From the NCBI GenBank assembly GCA_022825265.1, contig JAJDXE010000010.1, forward strand, positions 434,001-498,000: a DNA stretch of 64,000 bases, given 5' to 3'. The notes below the pieces were generated by a model. The model ran no database searches and had not been told where the DNA came from. It saw nothing but the letters and a program-made list of their open reading frames with translations. The DNA is from Dehalococcoidia bacterium. GTDB taxonomy: Bacteria > Chloroflexota > Dehalococcoidia > Bin125. Numbering within the stretch: position 1 is the first letter of the stretch; the number at the start of each line of letters is the position of its first letter. This document shows, in pieces, positions 34,135-42,447 of this stretch. Both the position numbers and the translations under genes were made by a program.

Positions 34135-35072
34135 GCATCGTGGCGACTCAGCGGTACGAGCCGGAGCTTCCGCGAGCGTTGTCGCCTCAACGGTTGGGAT
34201 GGATCCGGAAGCGGTTGTTGGATTGGTACGCGGAGCATGAGCAGCCGTTTCCCTGGCGAAACGCGAAGGATCCGTATGCAGCGCTGGTGGCGGCAGTCTG
34301 CGCTCAGCAGACGCAGATGTCGCGGGTGCTGGAAATTTACGATCGGTGGATGTCGGCGTTTCCGACGGTCCAGGCGTTAGCTGCGGCCAGTGACGCAGAT
34401 GCCTTACGAGTCTGGGGCCGCGCAGGGTATCCGCGTCGGGCGATCTATCTGCGTCGCACGGCTCGGATTGTTTGCGGTGAGTATGACGGTCAGTTGCCGA
34501 AGGATCGGTCAATGCTGGAAACGCTGCCTGGGGTGGGTCCGTTTACGGCGGCGATTGTTCTGAACTTTGGTCATGGCGTTGACGCGGCGGCGGTGGATAC
34601 GAACATTACACGTGTCCTAGGACGCGTGTTGTTCGGCGATTTGCAACCGGTGATTGAGACATCGGAGAGGGACATACGCTGGGCGTCGGAGCGTTTGCTA
34701 CCAGATAAGCAAGCGGCTCGATGGAATCCTGCGTTGATGGATTTTGGCGCCTCGATCTGCAGTCCGCAACCGAGGTGTTCGTTGTGTCCATTGACCAGCT
34801 TGTGCGTCGCGTATAGCGAGTTCAAGTCCGGGGCACGGGCGAGCGCGGTGCGGGCGCAGCGGTCGTTCACAGGTTCACAACGTGAGCTTCGAGGCATGAT
34901 CATGTCTCGATTGCGCGGCGTGGAGGGATCGTTGAGTCGCGAGGAGATTATGGCCGATGTCGTTTCGCGTGCTGGGATCAAGCGATCGCGAGTAATGTTG
35001 GCGGAGCAATCATTGCTTGAGGATGGATTGATTCGGCGAATAGATCATAAGTTGATTCTTGGATCTGATTGA
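34119..35072 (+). CDS. MutY-like HhH-GPD DNA glycosylase lacking the catalytic Glu
   Basis: 317 residues. Order and motifs match MutY: PFPWRNAKDPYAALV, QQTQ, helix-hairpin-helix LPGVGPFTAAIVLNFG (about 136-151), and Asp160 in VDTNITRVLGR. In E. coli MutY the segment is SEVMLQQTQ with catalytic Glu37; here it is AAVCAQQTQ, so Glu is Ala59. The Fe-S Cys are C214-X5-C220-X2-C223-X5-C229, one residue shorter than the usual X6-X2-X5. The NUDIX-like 8-oxoG domain is absent and is replaced by a winged-helix-like end (about 255-317). Start at GTG 34119 overlaps the previous gene; a GTG at 34140 is also possible. Confidence 0.75.
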   Translation: MRSDLSIVATQRYEPELPRALSPQRLGWIRKRLLDWYAEHEQPFPWRNAKDPYAALVAAVCAQQTQMSRVLEIYDRWMSAFPTVQALAAASDADALRVWGRAGYPRRAIYLRRTARIVCGEYDGQLPKDRSMLETLPGVGPFTAAIVLNFGHGVDAAAVDTNITRVLGRVLFGDLQPVIETSERDIRWASERLLPDKQAARWNPALMDFGASICSPQPRCSLCPLTSLCVAYSEFKSGARASAVRAQRSFTGSQRELRGMIMSRLRGVEGSLSREEIMADVVSRAGIKRSRVMLAEQSLLEDGLIRRIDHKLILGSD

Positions 35073-35075
35073 TTG

Positions 35076-35106
35076 TTGACCCAACCCAGATTGGTCTGCG
35101 TATACT
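35076..35106 (+). promoter_or_regulatory. Possible promoter of the wHTH gene
   Basis: TTGACC (35076-35081), 19-bp spacer, TATACT (35101-35106). The spacer is longer than ideal; TATACT is a good -10. Confidence 0.4.
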
Positions 35107-35190
35107 AACGCTGGCTTGGGGTGGATTGGGACCCGGTAGGACTCGGTGTTCCTGTCAATGCCTCAAGCATCGGCGAAAGGAACTACATCG

Positions 35191-35709
35191 ATGGCGGGAT
35201 CCTTTGAGGAGCAGTTGAGTTCTGAGCTCAACGGCATACAGGCAGAAATCGAACGGCTTGAGAACAAGCGCCGACTGATCCAGGAGTTGCTGAGCAATGA
35301 GTCCGGGTCCGGTGCAGCGGCGGCTTCGCCGCCGCCGCGTCGTCGCGCTGCGCGACGGGCCGGAGCGGCTCCGAAGCGGACTCGGCGTCCGCGTGGTCTG
35401 ATCACCGGCAAGGTTCGCGAGTTCCTGGGCAGCCAGAGCGAACCGGTGCATGCGACCGCGATCCTGCAGTACCTGGAGGAACAGGATGCTGCGCCCCAGT
35501 CCGCCAAGCCCATGCCGACGCTGCAGTCGACTTTGCAGCGGATGAAGGAGATGGGCGAGATTGAGAACGCCGGCCGGAATCGCTGGAATCTGCGATCGTC
35601 ATCGGGTGGTGGCGACGCGGGCGGTTCGTCGGCGACCGTTCGCAGCGACGGCCCGCCGGTTGTGACTTCGACGACGACCTTTGGGTCGCGACCGTCGGTC
35701 AGCCAGTAG
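35191..35709 (+). CDS. Coiled-coil plus winged-helix protein
   Basis: 172 residues from the ATG at 35191 (AAAGGA 9 nt upstream; an ATG at 35158 also fits). Residues 1-35 form a coiled coil (LSSELNGIQAEIERLENKRR), then a Pro/Arg/Ala-rich basic linker, then a winged-helix region of about 65 residues (GKVREFLGSQSEPVHATAI to GRNRWNL) like HARE-HTH/HB1 domains, and a Gly/Ser/Thr tail. Likely a dimeric DNA-binding protein. No family named with certainty. Confidence 0.65.
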   Translation: MAGSFEEQLSSELNGIQAEIERLENKRRLIQELLSNESGSGAAAASPPPRRRAARRAGAAPKRTRRPRGLITGKVREFLGSQSEPVHATAILQYLEEQDAAPQSAKPMPTLQSTLQRMKEMGEIENAGRNRWNLRSSSGGGDAGGSSATVRSDGPPVVTSTTTFGSRPSVSQ

Positions 35710-35765
35710 CCGCTTCCGTCCGCGCTAACGTCCGCAGTTGAGCGGATAGCATACGAGTGTTGGCC

Positions 35766-35811
35766 GGCCGCTGCAGCGGCCATCGATCAATGCAGGATCG
35801 GTCACCCGATC
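35766..35811 (+). promoter_or_regulatory. Two hairpins in the NIPSNAP leader
   Basis: GGCCGCTGCAGCGGCC (35766-35781) is a perfect 16-bp palindrome; GATCGG-TCAC-CCGATC follows at 35796-35811. They end 15 nt before the NIPSNAP ATG, just ahead of its GGAG, so they could be the terminator of the previous gene or a leader control element. Confidence 0.35.
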
Positions 35812-35826
35812 AGGGAGTCAGTTGTC

Positions 35827-36147
35827 ATGTTGTTTGAGCTTCGTCAGTACACGATCAATGAAGGACGGCGCGAGGAGTTCGTCAAGCTGATGGAGGAACA
35901 GATCATTCCGTTCCAGACCGCGCAGGGTATGACGATCCTTGGCTCGTTCGTCTCGGAAGAGGACGAGAACACGTACGTCTGGATTCGGCGCTTCCACTCG
36001 GAGGAGGAGCGGGAGCAGCTCTACGACTCCGTCTACAACTCCGACCACTGGAAGAATGAGATCGCGCCGCAGGTCGGCGAGATGATGAGCCGGGACAGCA
36101 TCTCGGTGAAGCGGCTCGAAGCGACGCCGCGTTCTCCGATTCAGTAG
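35827..36147 (+). CDS. NIPSNAP family protein
   Basis: 106 residues, the usual size of one ferredoxin-like NIPSNAP domain. Seen: LFELRQYTINEGRREEF, LGSFVSEEDENTYVWIRRF and DSVYNSDHWKNEI. Function of the family in bacteria is unclear; it often accompanies catabolic genes. The thioesterase-like gene starts with TTG on the base after this stop. Confidence 0.85.
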   Translation: MLFELRQYTINEGRREEFVKLMEEQIIPFQTAQGMTILGSFVSEEDENTYVWIRRFHSEEEREQLYDSVYNSDHWKNEIAPQVGEMMSRDSISVKRLEATPRSPIQ

Positions 36148-36996
36148 TTGGCGGAGTCGACTGTCCAGTCGGGCGCCGTAACGTCAGGGGCGCTTGGCGG
36201 CACCCTGTTTGAGCGTGTCGGCGAGTACTTTGTCCCGACTGATCGGGCTAGGGGCCCGTGGGCGTACGACACTTTGCATGGCAGTCCGGTTGCTGCGTTG
36301 ATCGCGTTTTGCGTTGAGGAGCGAATCGCTGGCTTCGATGCGGCTGGGAACAGCGCGGTTGGGGAGCTGCAGATTGCTCGACAGACGATCGATTTGTTCA
36401 GGCCAGTTCCTTATGGGCAGCTGGTGGTTGAGGTTGAGCCGATTCGGCAGGGCAGGCGGCTTGCGGTGTTTCAGACTCGATTGAGTTGCGAGGGGAAGCT
36501 GCTCACGCAAGCGACGACGCTTTGCTTGCGGGCTGCGGCTGAATTTGGGTCGGTGGGATCAGATCACGGCGGCGAGGTTCCGGCTCCGCCGTCGGAGGCT
36601 GTGCTGAACAAGGTGGATCGTGTCGGGAACCGCTGGGTGTCGTATCCGGGGACTTTGGAGATGCGACACATTGTGCCGCCGGGCGGCGAGCAACCACCGG
36701 TTGTCTGGATTCGAGCGGATGCTCCGGTGCTGGAGGACGTTGCGCTGTCGCCGGCGGTCCGGGCGGCCAGCATCGCGGATTTTGTCTCGCCGTTTGCGAA
36801 CATGCAGCCCGGTCGCAGTGGTTATGTCAACGCCGATATCACGATGCACCTGCATCGTCCGCCGGTCGGCGATTGGCACTTCCTGCGGATCGTCTCGCGC
36901 GGTGCGGCCGATGGCTTGGCGACGGCTCAGGCGGTGCTCGGCGATCAAGCTGGCGCGTACGGCGCCAGTTCTGCCGCCAGCCTGATCAATCTCTGA
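36148..36996 (+). CDS. Thioesterase-family protein (double hot-dog)
   Basis: 282 residues, two hot-dog halves. N-half: RGPWAYDTLHGSPVAALIAF and TIDLFRPVPYGQLVVEVEPIRQGRR; C-half: NADITMHLHRPPVGDWHFLRI. This fits 4HBT_3/TesB-like acyl-CoA thioesterases. Start is TTG, directly after the NIPSNAP stop, implying coupled translation. Probably hydrolyses an acyl-CoA made by nearby catabolic routes; this is inference. Confidence 0.8.
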   Translation: MAESTVQSGAVTSGALGGTLFERVGEYFVPTDRARGPWAYDTLHGSPVAALIAFCVEERIAGFDAAGNSAVGELQIARQTIDLFRPVPYGQLVVEVEPIRQGRRLAVFQTRLSCEGKLLTQATTLCLRAAAEFGSVGSDHGGEVPAPPSEAVLNKVDRVGNRWVSYPGTLEMRHIVPPGGEQPPVVWIRADAPVLEDVALSPAVRAASIADFVSPFANMQPGRSGYVNADITMHLHRPPVGDWHFLRIVSRGAADGLATAQAVLGDQAGAYGASSAASLINL

Positions 36997-37040
36997 TTCC
37001 GAATCAGGCCTAACCCGTAGCGTTTCGAATGGCAGACCGT

Positions 37041-37046
37041 TAATCT
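37041..37046 (+). promoter_or_regulatory. -10-like TAATCT 6 nt before an ATG
   Basis: TAATCT ends 6 nt before the ATG at 37053; no Shine-Dalgarno site lies between. Confidence 0.35.
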
Positions 37047-37052
37047 GCTCCC

Positions 37053-39101
37053 ATGGCCAGTCGCATCGTTGGGATGATCTCGGTTCTCACGATCGTGGGA
37101 GTGATCGCCGCGGCGGCGGTCTTGTTGTTGTTGGCGCTTGATTCAGAGGAGCAGTCGGGACAGCAGTCGGCGAAGGTGCTGTCGGAGTCAGTTGCGCGCT
37201 CATTGCTCAGCGCCGACCTGCAGGCGCTTGAGACGGCGGACGTGGACGCGCTGATTCGGGTCAACGCGCCATCTACTGGCGAGTCGGATTCTGATGCGGC
37301 CGAGCTCACCGACATCTGGGTCTTCAACGCGCAGGCTCGGTTGGCGGGGTCGTCTGAAGGGGCACGGCAGATTTCGCGCGATGAGATCGTTCCGGCCAGG
37401 CAGTCGATGGAGCCGGACGCAGGCACGCTGGTGCAGGGGCTGCCAGATGGCAGTTACGCGGCGACAACGGCGATTCGCGGCCCGGACGGGGCCAGCGTTG
37501 GCGCAGTGCGAGTCGAATTTACGACTGATCAGATCGGCACTCACTTCGAGCTGTATCAGACCGAGTATCTGATCGGGGTGATTGTCATCCTGGTCGCGCT
37601 GGTGCTGGCTAGCTGGTTCCTGGCGAAGCGGTTGGCGCGTCCGATTGGATTGATGGTCCGAGCGGCGCGAGCGGTTGAAGATGGACGACAGCCGGAACCG
37701 GGCGTGGCGGCATCACTGCGAAACACGTCCCTGACGCGTGACGAGTACGGCGAACTCGCTGGGGTCTTCCTGGACATGGCCCGGGAAGTCGGCGCTCGGG
37801 AGATTCAGCTGAATGCGCTGGTGGAGGATCGGACGGCTGAGCTGTCGGAGAAGAACCAAGCGCTGGAGACGGCGCAGCAGGAGATTCGCAATGATCTGGA
37901 GATGGCGCATTCGGTGCAGGCGGCGCTGGTGCCTTCGGATCTGCCCGAAGACCCTCGAGCGGGCGTGGCCGCGTTTATGACGCCGGCGCTCGATGTTGGT
38001 GGGGACTTCTATGACGCCTTTATGACCGATGACGGGCGGCTGGCGTTTGCGATTGCCGATGTGTCGGGCAAGGGTGTGGCCTCGGCGCTGATGATGGCTG
38101 TCGGCCGGGCATTGCTGCGCAGCGCGGCGAATCAGCATCCCGACCCGAGCGACGCAGTGGCGTCGACCAACGACCAGCTCTGTGGGATGAATCCGAAGGA
38201 GCTGTTCATCACGGCGTTCTTCGGGGTGATTGATCTTGAACTGGGCACGCTGACGTATGTCAATGCCGGGCATGATCCGCCGTATCTGATCCGTCCGAAC
38301 GAGGAACCCGAGATGATTCCGCATACCGGCGGGATTGCGCTGGGCGTGTTGCCGGAGCTGAACTACGCCGAGACGACGATTCCGCTCGATCCGGGGACTG
38401 CTCTGTACCTGTACACGGACGGGATCACCGAGGCGGAGAACGACAACGGCCAGCAGTTTGGTCGGGAGCGACTGGAAGAGAAGCTGGCAGGAACGAACGG
38501 GGCCGGACCTAAGGCTCTGATGGATGACATCCTGGGCGACCTGCGCCAGTTCACGGGCGATGCCAAACAGTTCGACGACATCACCTGTATGGCCCTTCAA
38601 TTCGTCGGCGGCGCGTCGCCGGAACCGTACATTCCCGGGCGCGGGGAGACTCATCTGGCGTCGGGCTGGCGGCGGATGGTGGTCCAGCCGACACTTGAGT
38701 CCTCGTTGCCGAGGGTCGCGGCGTTTGTGGAGCGGTTCGCGGAGGCACAGGGCTTCGGGGCCACGGAGGTGTACCGGATCAATCTCGCCCTGGATGAGCT
38801 ATTGACCAACACGATCGAGCACGGATTCCCGGGGCGAGAGCAAGAGGCAGACATCTCTGTGGCGATCCGGAGCGAGGGCGATAGCGTGATTGTCCGCTAC
38901 GAGGACAATGGGCCGGAGTTCAATCCGCTTCAGGCGACCGAACAGGACACTGAGCTGGAGTTGGAAGAGCGTCCAATTGGGGGACTCGGGCTACAATTGA
39001 TCGCGTCGACGTTCGATGATGTGAACTACGAACGAGCCGATGGACGGAACGTTACGACCTTGAGGCAGAGTCGTGCGACTCCTTCCGAGGAATCGGATTA
39101 G
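37053..39101 (+). CDS. Membrane PP2C phosphatase fused to an RsbW-like kinase
   Basis: 682 residues. TM1 about 8-29, an outside sensor region of about 140 residues, TM2 about 172-193 (LIGVIVILVALVLASWFL), HAMP linker (RLARPIGLMVRAARAVEDG), a coiled coil, then SpoIIE/RsbU-type PP2C (about 300-510) with DVGGDFYDAF and AFAIADVSGKGVASALMM. The C-terminus (535-675) is an anti-sigma-type HATPase with NLALDELLTNTIEHGF, YEDNGPEFNP and GGLGLQLI. It therefore contains both phosphatase and kinase of a partner-switching system; the STAS substrate is encoded next. Confidence 0.9.
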   Translation: MASRIVGMISVLTIVGVIAAAAVLLLLALDSEEQSGQQSAKVLSESVARSLLSADLQALETADVDALIRVNAPSTGESDSDAAELTDIWVFNAQARLAGSSEGARQISRDEIVPARQSMEPDAGTLVQGLPDGSYAATTAIRGPDGASVGAVRVEFTTDQIGTHFELYQTEYLIGVIVILVALVLASWFLAKRLARPIGLMVRAARAVEDGRQPEPGVAASLRNTSLTRDEYGELAGVFLDMAREVGAREIQLNALVEDRTAELSEKNQALETAQQEIRNDLEMAHSVQAALVPSDLPEDPRAGVAAFMTPALDVGGDFYDAFMTDDGRLAFAIADVSGKGVASALMMAVGRALLRSAANQHPDPSDAVASTNDQLCGMNPKELFITAFFGVIDLELGTLTYVNAGHDPPYLIRPNEEPEMIPHTGGIALGVLPELNYAETTIPLDPGTALYLYTDGITEAENDNGQQFGRERLEEKLAGTNGAGPKALMDDILGDLRQFTGDAKQFDDITCMALQFVGGASPEPYIPGRGETHLASGWRRMVVQPTLESSLPRVAAFVERFAEAQGFGATEVYRINLALDELLTNTIEHGFPGREQEADISVAIRSEGDSVIVRYEDNGPEFNPLQATEQDTELELEERPIGGLGLQLIASTFDDVNYERADGRNVTTLRQSRATPSEESD

Positions 39102-39142
39102 GCTATCCTACTGTCTGTCAGACGTGACCGAGGAGATGCGTA

Positions 39143-39478
39143 ATGGTTGACCTGTACCCCGAATACGACGACAGCGTGTTGGTCTTGAACCCGCTCGGTC
39201 GGATCGACGGCACCAACGCCAAGGCGTTCGAAGAGGCGCTGTTGGGCCGGATCGATGCGGGAGACACTCAGATCCTGATGAACTTCGAGGGGATCAACTA
39301 CATCTCCTCGGCCGGGCTGCGTGTCCTGTTGATGGCAGCAAAGCGGACCAGCCAGTCGGCTGGCCAGCTGGCGCTCTGCGCGGTCCAGGATCACATCCAG
39401 GAAGTGTTCAAGTTCTCTGGGTTCTCGGAGATCATTCCGATCCACGACGATCGACCGCAGGCGCTGAACACCTTCTAG
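39143..39478 (+). CDS. STAS-domain anti-sigma factor antagonist
   Basis: 111 residues, RsbV/SpoIIAA-like. The conserved phosphorylation site is in NYISSAGLRVLL. It should be phosphorylated by the HATPase half and dephosphorylated by the PP2C half of the upstream protein, 41 bp away. TATCCT at 39105 could give it an extra promoter. No sigma factor is adjacent, so the final target is unknown. GAGGAG lies 7-8 nt before the ATG. Confidence 0.92.
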   Translation: MVDLYPEYDDSVLVLNPLGRIDGTNAKAFEEALLGRIDAGDTQILMNFEGINYISSAGLRVLLMAAKRTSQSAGQLALCAVQDHIQEVFKFSGFSEIIPIHDDRPQALNTF

Positions 39479-39503
39479 GCCCACTCATTCGCTTCAATGC
39501 AAC

Positions 39504-39548
39504 GTCGCCTGAACGTTTTGCCCGGTAGCCGGGCTACGTTCAGGCGAC
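39504..39548. terminator. Strong bidirectional terminator
   Basis: Perfect 13-bp stem GTCGCCTGAACGT (39504-39516) / ACGTTCAGGCGAC (39536-39548), enclosing CCCGG-TAG-CCGGG. TTTTG lies inside the left half; it separates the convergent STAS and aminotransferase genes. Confidence 0.75.
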
Positions 39549-39567
39549 ATTGTGTGTTCGGACGTTC

Positions 39568-40935
39568 TTAGAGTCCGAGCTCTTCTTCCAGCCTGGCGAT
39601 GCTGCGGGAGATCCGGTTGACGAGTTCGTCGGCCTCTTCGAGGTTGGTCGTCAGCGGCGGGGCGAAGGGGATTGCCGCGCCGCCTCGGGCAAGGACGCCT
39701 TCGTCTCGGAGGTACTGAGTGACTCGGGCCTGGACGTTGTCGGCTTCGTCGAAGTCCTCACCCGTGGTCGGGTCCTTCTTGAGCTCAATGACCTGCATCA
39801 GCCCGATGCCTCGGGTGTGGTGAATGGTGCGGTGTTCCTCGCGCAACTGGACGAGGCGCGAGCGGACGTGCTCGCCGACGCGGGCGGAGTTCTCGACCAG
39901 GCCCTCGCGCTCGATGATATTGAGGTTGCCCAGGGCGACGGCGCAGGATACGGGGTTGGCGCCCCAGGTGATGCCGCCGATCGTGCCGTCCTTGCCGGCC
40001 TCTTCGAAGGTGCGGGCGATCTGATCGTTGACGAGCGTGGCGGCGATCGGCGAGTAGCCCGACGAAATCTGCTTGGCGGTGGTCATGATGTCGGGCTCGA
40101 CATCGAAGTGGTCCATGCCGAACCACTTGCCGGTGCGTCCGAAACCGTTGATGACCTCGTCGGCGATGAGGACAATGTCGTGCTTGTCGCAGATTTCTCG
40201 GAGGGTCTGCCAGTACTTCTTGTCGGGGACCCAGCTGCCGTTGGCGGTCGAGATCGGCTCGGCGATCATGGCGGCGACGGTGCCGGGACCGGCGGCCATG
40301 ATCGTGTCCTCGATGGTGCGGGCGCAGAAGACATCGCAGTCGGGGAAGGTCTTCTCGTAGGGGCAGCGGTCGCAGTTGACGTTGGGCACGTGGATTGAGC
40401 CCGGCACGAGCGGTTCGTAGGGCGCGCGCATGGAGTAGGCGGCGGCGTTGACCGAGAGCGCGCCGGCGGTCTGGCCGTGGTAGGAGCCGATCCGCGAGAT
40501 GACCTTAAACTTCTCTCCGTTGCCTCGGATGTGATGGTAGTGCTTGGCGATCTTGAGGGCCGTTTCGACGGCCTCGGAACCGCCGTTGACGAAAACAGCC
40601 TTGCGGATCGTGGACGGTGAGAGCTCAAAGAGCTTGGTGGCCAGGCCGACCGCAGGCTCAGTCGCGTAAGCGAAAGTGTTCTGGTAGGCGAGGTTGGACA
40701 TCTGCTCGTGGGCAATGTCGGCCAGCTCGGTGCGGCCATGTCCGACGGCGTTGAGCCAGAGTCCCGACATGGCGTCCATGTACTCCCGGCCCTGGTCGTC
40801 GTGGAGGAAGATTCCCTCGCCTTTCTGGATCACCAGCAGACCATCATCGGCTGCGAGGTCGGCGTGGGACTGGGTAGGGATCCAGAGGTGCTCCAGCGAT
40901 TGCTTGCGCAGGGTTTCCTGAGTCGGGGTAGTCAT
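39568..40935 (-). CDS. Class III PLP aminotransferase
   Basis: 455 residues from the ATG at 40935, with AGGA 6 nt upstream. Fold type I transaminase: NGGSEAVETALKIAKHYH, IADEVINGFGRTGKWFG (PLP-binding Asp), and the Schiff-base Lys in MTTAKQISSGYSP. Similar to omega-amino-acid:pyruvate or putrescine aminotransferases. The substrate is not resolved by motif. Two CPYEKTFPDCDVFC-type Cys around residue 210 are unusual and could bind metal. Confidence 0.9.
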   Translation of the reverse strand: MTTPTQETLRKQSLEHLWIPTQSHADLAADDGLLVIQKGEGIFLHDDQGREYMDAMSGLWLNAVGHGRTELADIAHEQMSNLAYQNTFAYATEPAVGLATKLFELSPSTIRKAVFVNGGSEAVETALKIAKHYHHIRGNGEKFKVISRIGSYHGQTAGALSVNAAAYSMRAPYEPLVPGSIHVPNVNCDRCPYEKTFPDCDVFCARTIEDTIMAAGPGTVAAMIAEPISTANGSWVPDKKYWQTLREICDKHDIVLIADEVINGFGRTGKWFGMDHFDVEPDIMTTAKQISSGYSPIAATLVNDQIARTFEEAGKDGTIGGITWGANPVSCAVALGNLNIIEREGLVENSARVGEHVRSRLVQLREEHRTIHHTRGIGLMQVIELKKDPTTGEDFDEADNVQARVTQYLRDEGVLARGGAAIPFAPPLTTNLEEADELVNRISRSIARLEEELGL

Positions 40936-40941
40936 ACGGGG

Positions 40942-40972
40942 TCCTGTCGTGACTTGAGTTGTCTGGACAGGA
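40942..40972. promoter_or_regulatory. Dyad upstream of the aminotransferase
   Basis: TCCTGTC (40942-40948) and GACAGGA (40966-40972), perfect 7-bp arms 17 bp apart, centred about 22 bp upstream of the start codon; the left arm overlaps the ribosome site. Candidate operator. Confidence 0.35.
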
Positions 40973-41040
40973 TAGGCGCACTGTCTCAAGCGCGGGCTGT
41001 GAGGCGGGACAGGAGCGACGGGGGCTTCGACTACGCCCGG

Positions 41041-41646
41041 TCAGCGTTGGGCGGAGGTGGGGGCGCCTCGGGCTCGGAGGTCGTAGGCCATGACGACGAG
41101 GTCCCGGAGGCGACCGCTTCGGTCCATGACCCAGCCGGGGAGGGTAGCGACGGCCTGGAAGCCGAGCGATTCGAAGACGGCCTGGGCGCTCATCTGGTCG
41201 TGCGTCATGCGGGCGGAGATGCGTTCGAGGCCGATCGAGTCGGCGATCGCGAAGATTTCCTCGGCGAGGAAGCGGCCCAGGCCCTGGCCTCGGATCTGCG
41301 AGTTGACGGTGACGCGGATTTCACCCATGTGGTCGGTCCAGCCGGCCTCGTTGTGGACCAGCGAGGCCTCACCGACGATGTCACCGGAGTCGACCGCGAG
41401 CACGGTGGTCGTGCGGTGCTCAGCAATGTTCTCCAGCCAGCGGTCGACAACGTATTCGTCGGTGATGTCCCAGGGCAGGTAGAGCAGATCATCGGTCGAG
41501 AGGGAGCGGGCGAAGGCGAGGAATCGGGCCTTGTCGGCTGGTCCCATCAGGCGCATGTCGATCTCGCGGCCTCCGCGCAGGGTGGCGCGACTCGGGTATC
41601 GCCGCGCGATCAGGGCGGCTTGGCGGGCGGATGCTTCGGTGGTCAT
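41041..41646 (-). CDS. GNAT acetyltransferase
   Basis: 201 residues. Acetyl-CoA binding motif A is VNSQIRGQGLGRFLAEEIF with R-G-Q-G-L-G; motif B region IGLERISARMTHDQMSAQAV. The first 40 residues are basic and helical. GGGAG upstream of ATG. Substrate unknown. Same strand as the MOSC gene, separated by a GC-rich dyad. Confidence 0.85.
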   Translation of the reverse strand: MTTEASARQAALIARRYPSRATLRGGREIDMRLMGPADKARFLAFARSLSTDDLLYLPWDITDEYVVDRWLENIAEHRTTTVLAVDSGDIVGEASLVHNEAGWTDHMGEIRVTVNSQIRGQGLGRFLAEEIFAIADSIGLERISARMTHDQMSAQAVFESLGFQAVATLPGWVMDRSGRLRDLVVMAYDLRARGAPTSAQR

Positions 41647-41708
41647 CGATCGTCTCCCGTTTCACAGTCCTGACGCGTCGGCTGCGGTTCAGAGTTATGT
41701 GTCCGATC

Positions 41709-41737
41709 GCGTGCGCGCAGAGTATCACCGCGCACGC
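41709..41737 (-). terminator. GC-rich dyad between MOSC and GNAT genes
   Basis: GCGTGCGCG (41709-41717) / CGCGCACGC (41729-41737), perfect 9-bp arms, 11-bp loop. It lies 3' of MOSC and 5' of GNAT on the minus strand; no U-tract, so terminator or operator. Confidence 0.4.
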
Positions 41738-41778
41738 ATACTTGATTGCAAACGTGATACGAAATGGGTCGTGAGGGG

Positions 41779-42330
41779 TCAGCTCGCGGGTGGCCGCCAG
41801 CGGGTGGTCTTGGGCTGGAGGCGAGCGCCTCGGTCGGCGGCGGAATCGATTTCCAGGGTGACATCGTCACCGGGATACATGGTGCCCTGTCGGACAACAC
41901 GGGCGTAGAGCCGTGAGCGGCCTGGGTTTGTAGCCTGGTTGATCTGGTTGAAGTCCCCGTCGCGGAAGCAGTGGGAGATGATCCGGCAGGGCGCGGCATA
42001 GGAGGTGATCTCGACGATCACCTGCTCGCCGAGATGGACGCGCGCGCCGGGGACAAGCTTCTTCCAGTCGATGCCTCGAATCGTGACGTTCTCGCCGGTG
42101 GCGCCGGGCCCGATCGGGTTGCCGTCAGCGCGGAGGCTGTCGAGGATTTCAGCGGAGAAGAGGCAGACGGCGCGCTCGGTGCCTCCGTGGTGGCGCCGGT
42201 CGCGCTGACGGTCGCGGGTGAGGCCGTACTCGTTGACAACGGCCTCGGAGACGGCTCGCTTGGGGACTCCACCGGCCGAGACGTTGAGTTGTTCGATGCG
42301 TCCGCTGGTTCTGGATTTGGCCGCAGTCAT
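41779..42330 (-). CDS. MOSC-domain protein
   Basis: 183 residues, one MOSC domain as in the YiiM/molybdenum-cofactor sulfurase C-terminal family. Seen: GRIEQLNVSAGGVPK, the basic LTRDRQRDRRHHGGTERAV, PGATGENVTIRGIDW and the conserved Cys in ITSYAAPCRII. Likely binds a molybdopterin-type cofactor or transfers sulfur. No molybdoenzyme is adjacent. Confidence 0.87.
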   Translation of the reverse strand: MTAAKSRTSGRIEQLNVSAGGVPKRAVSEAVVNEYGLTRDRQRDRRHHGGTERAVCLFSAEILDSLRADGNPIGPGATGENVTIRGIDWKKLVPGARVHLGEQVIVEITSYAAPCRIISHCFRDGDFNQINQATNPGRSRLYARVVRQGTMYPGDDVTLEIDSAADRGARLQPKTTRWRPPAS

Positions 42331-42416
42331 GTCGCTACCCCGCTGATGCTCCTCGGACTCCGAGTTTCGTGCAGTCTAGGGAGTGTCTGCGGGGCAGCGG
42401 TGCACTCGGTGGGTTC

Positions 42417-42447
42417 TCACCCTAACCCTCTCCCTCAGGGAGAGGGG
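42417..42447 (+). repeat. CTCTCCC hairpin repeat, copy 2, inside a gene end
   Basis: CCCTCTCCC (42426-42434), loop TCA, GGGAGAGGG (42438-42446), preceded by TCACCCTAA. The halogenase-like gene stops inside it, so the repeat encodes the last residues PLPEGEG. Confidence 0.8.
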
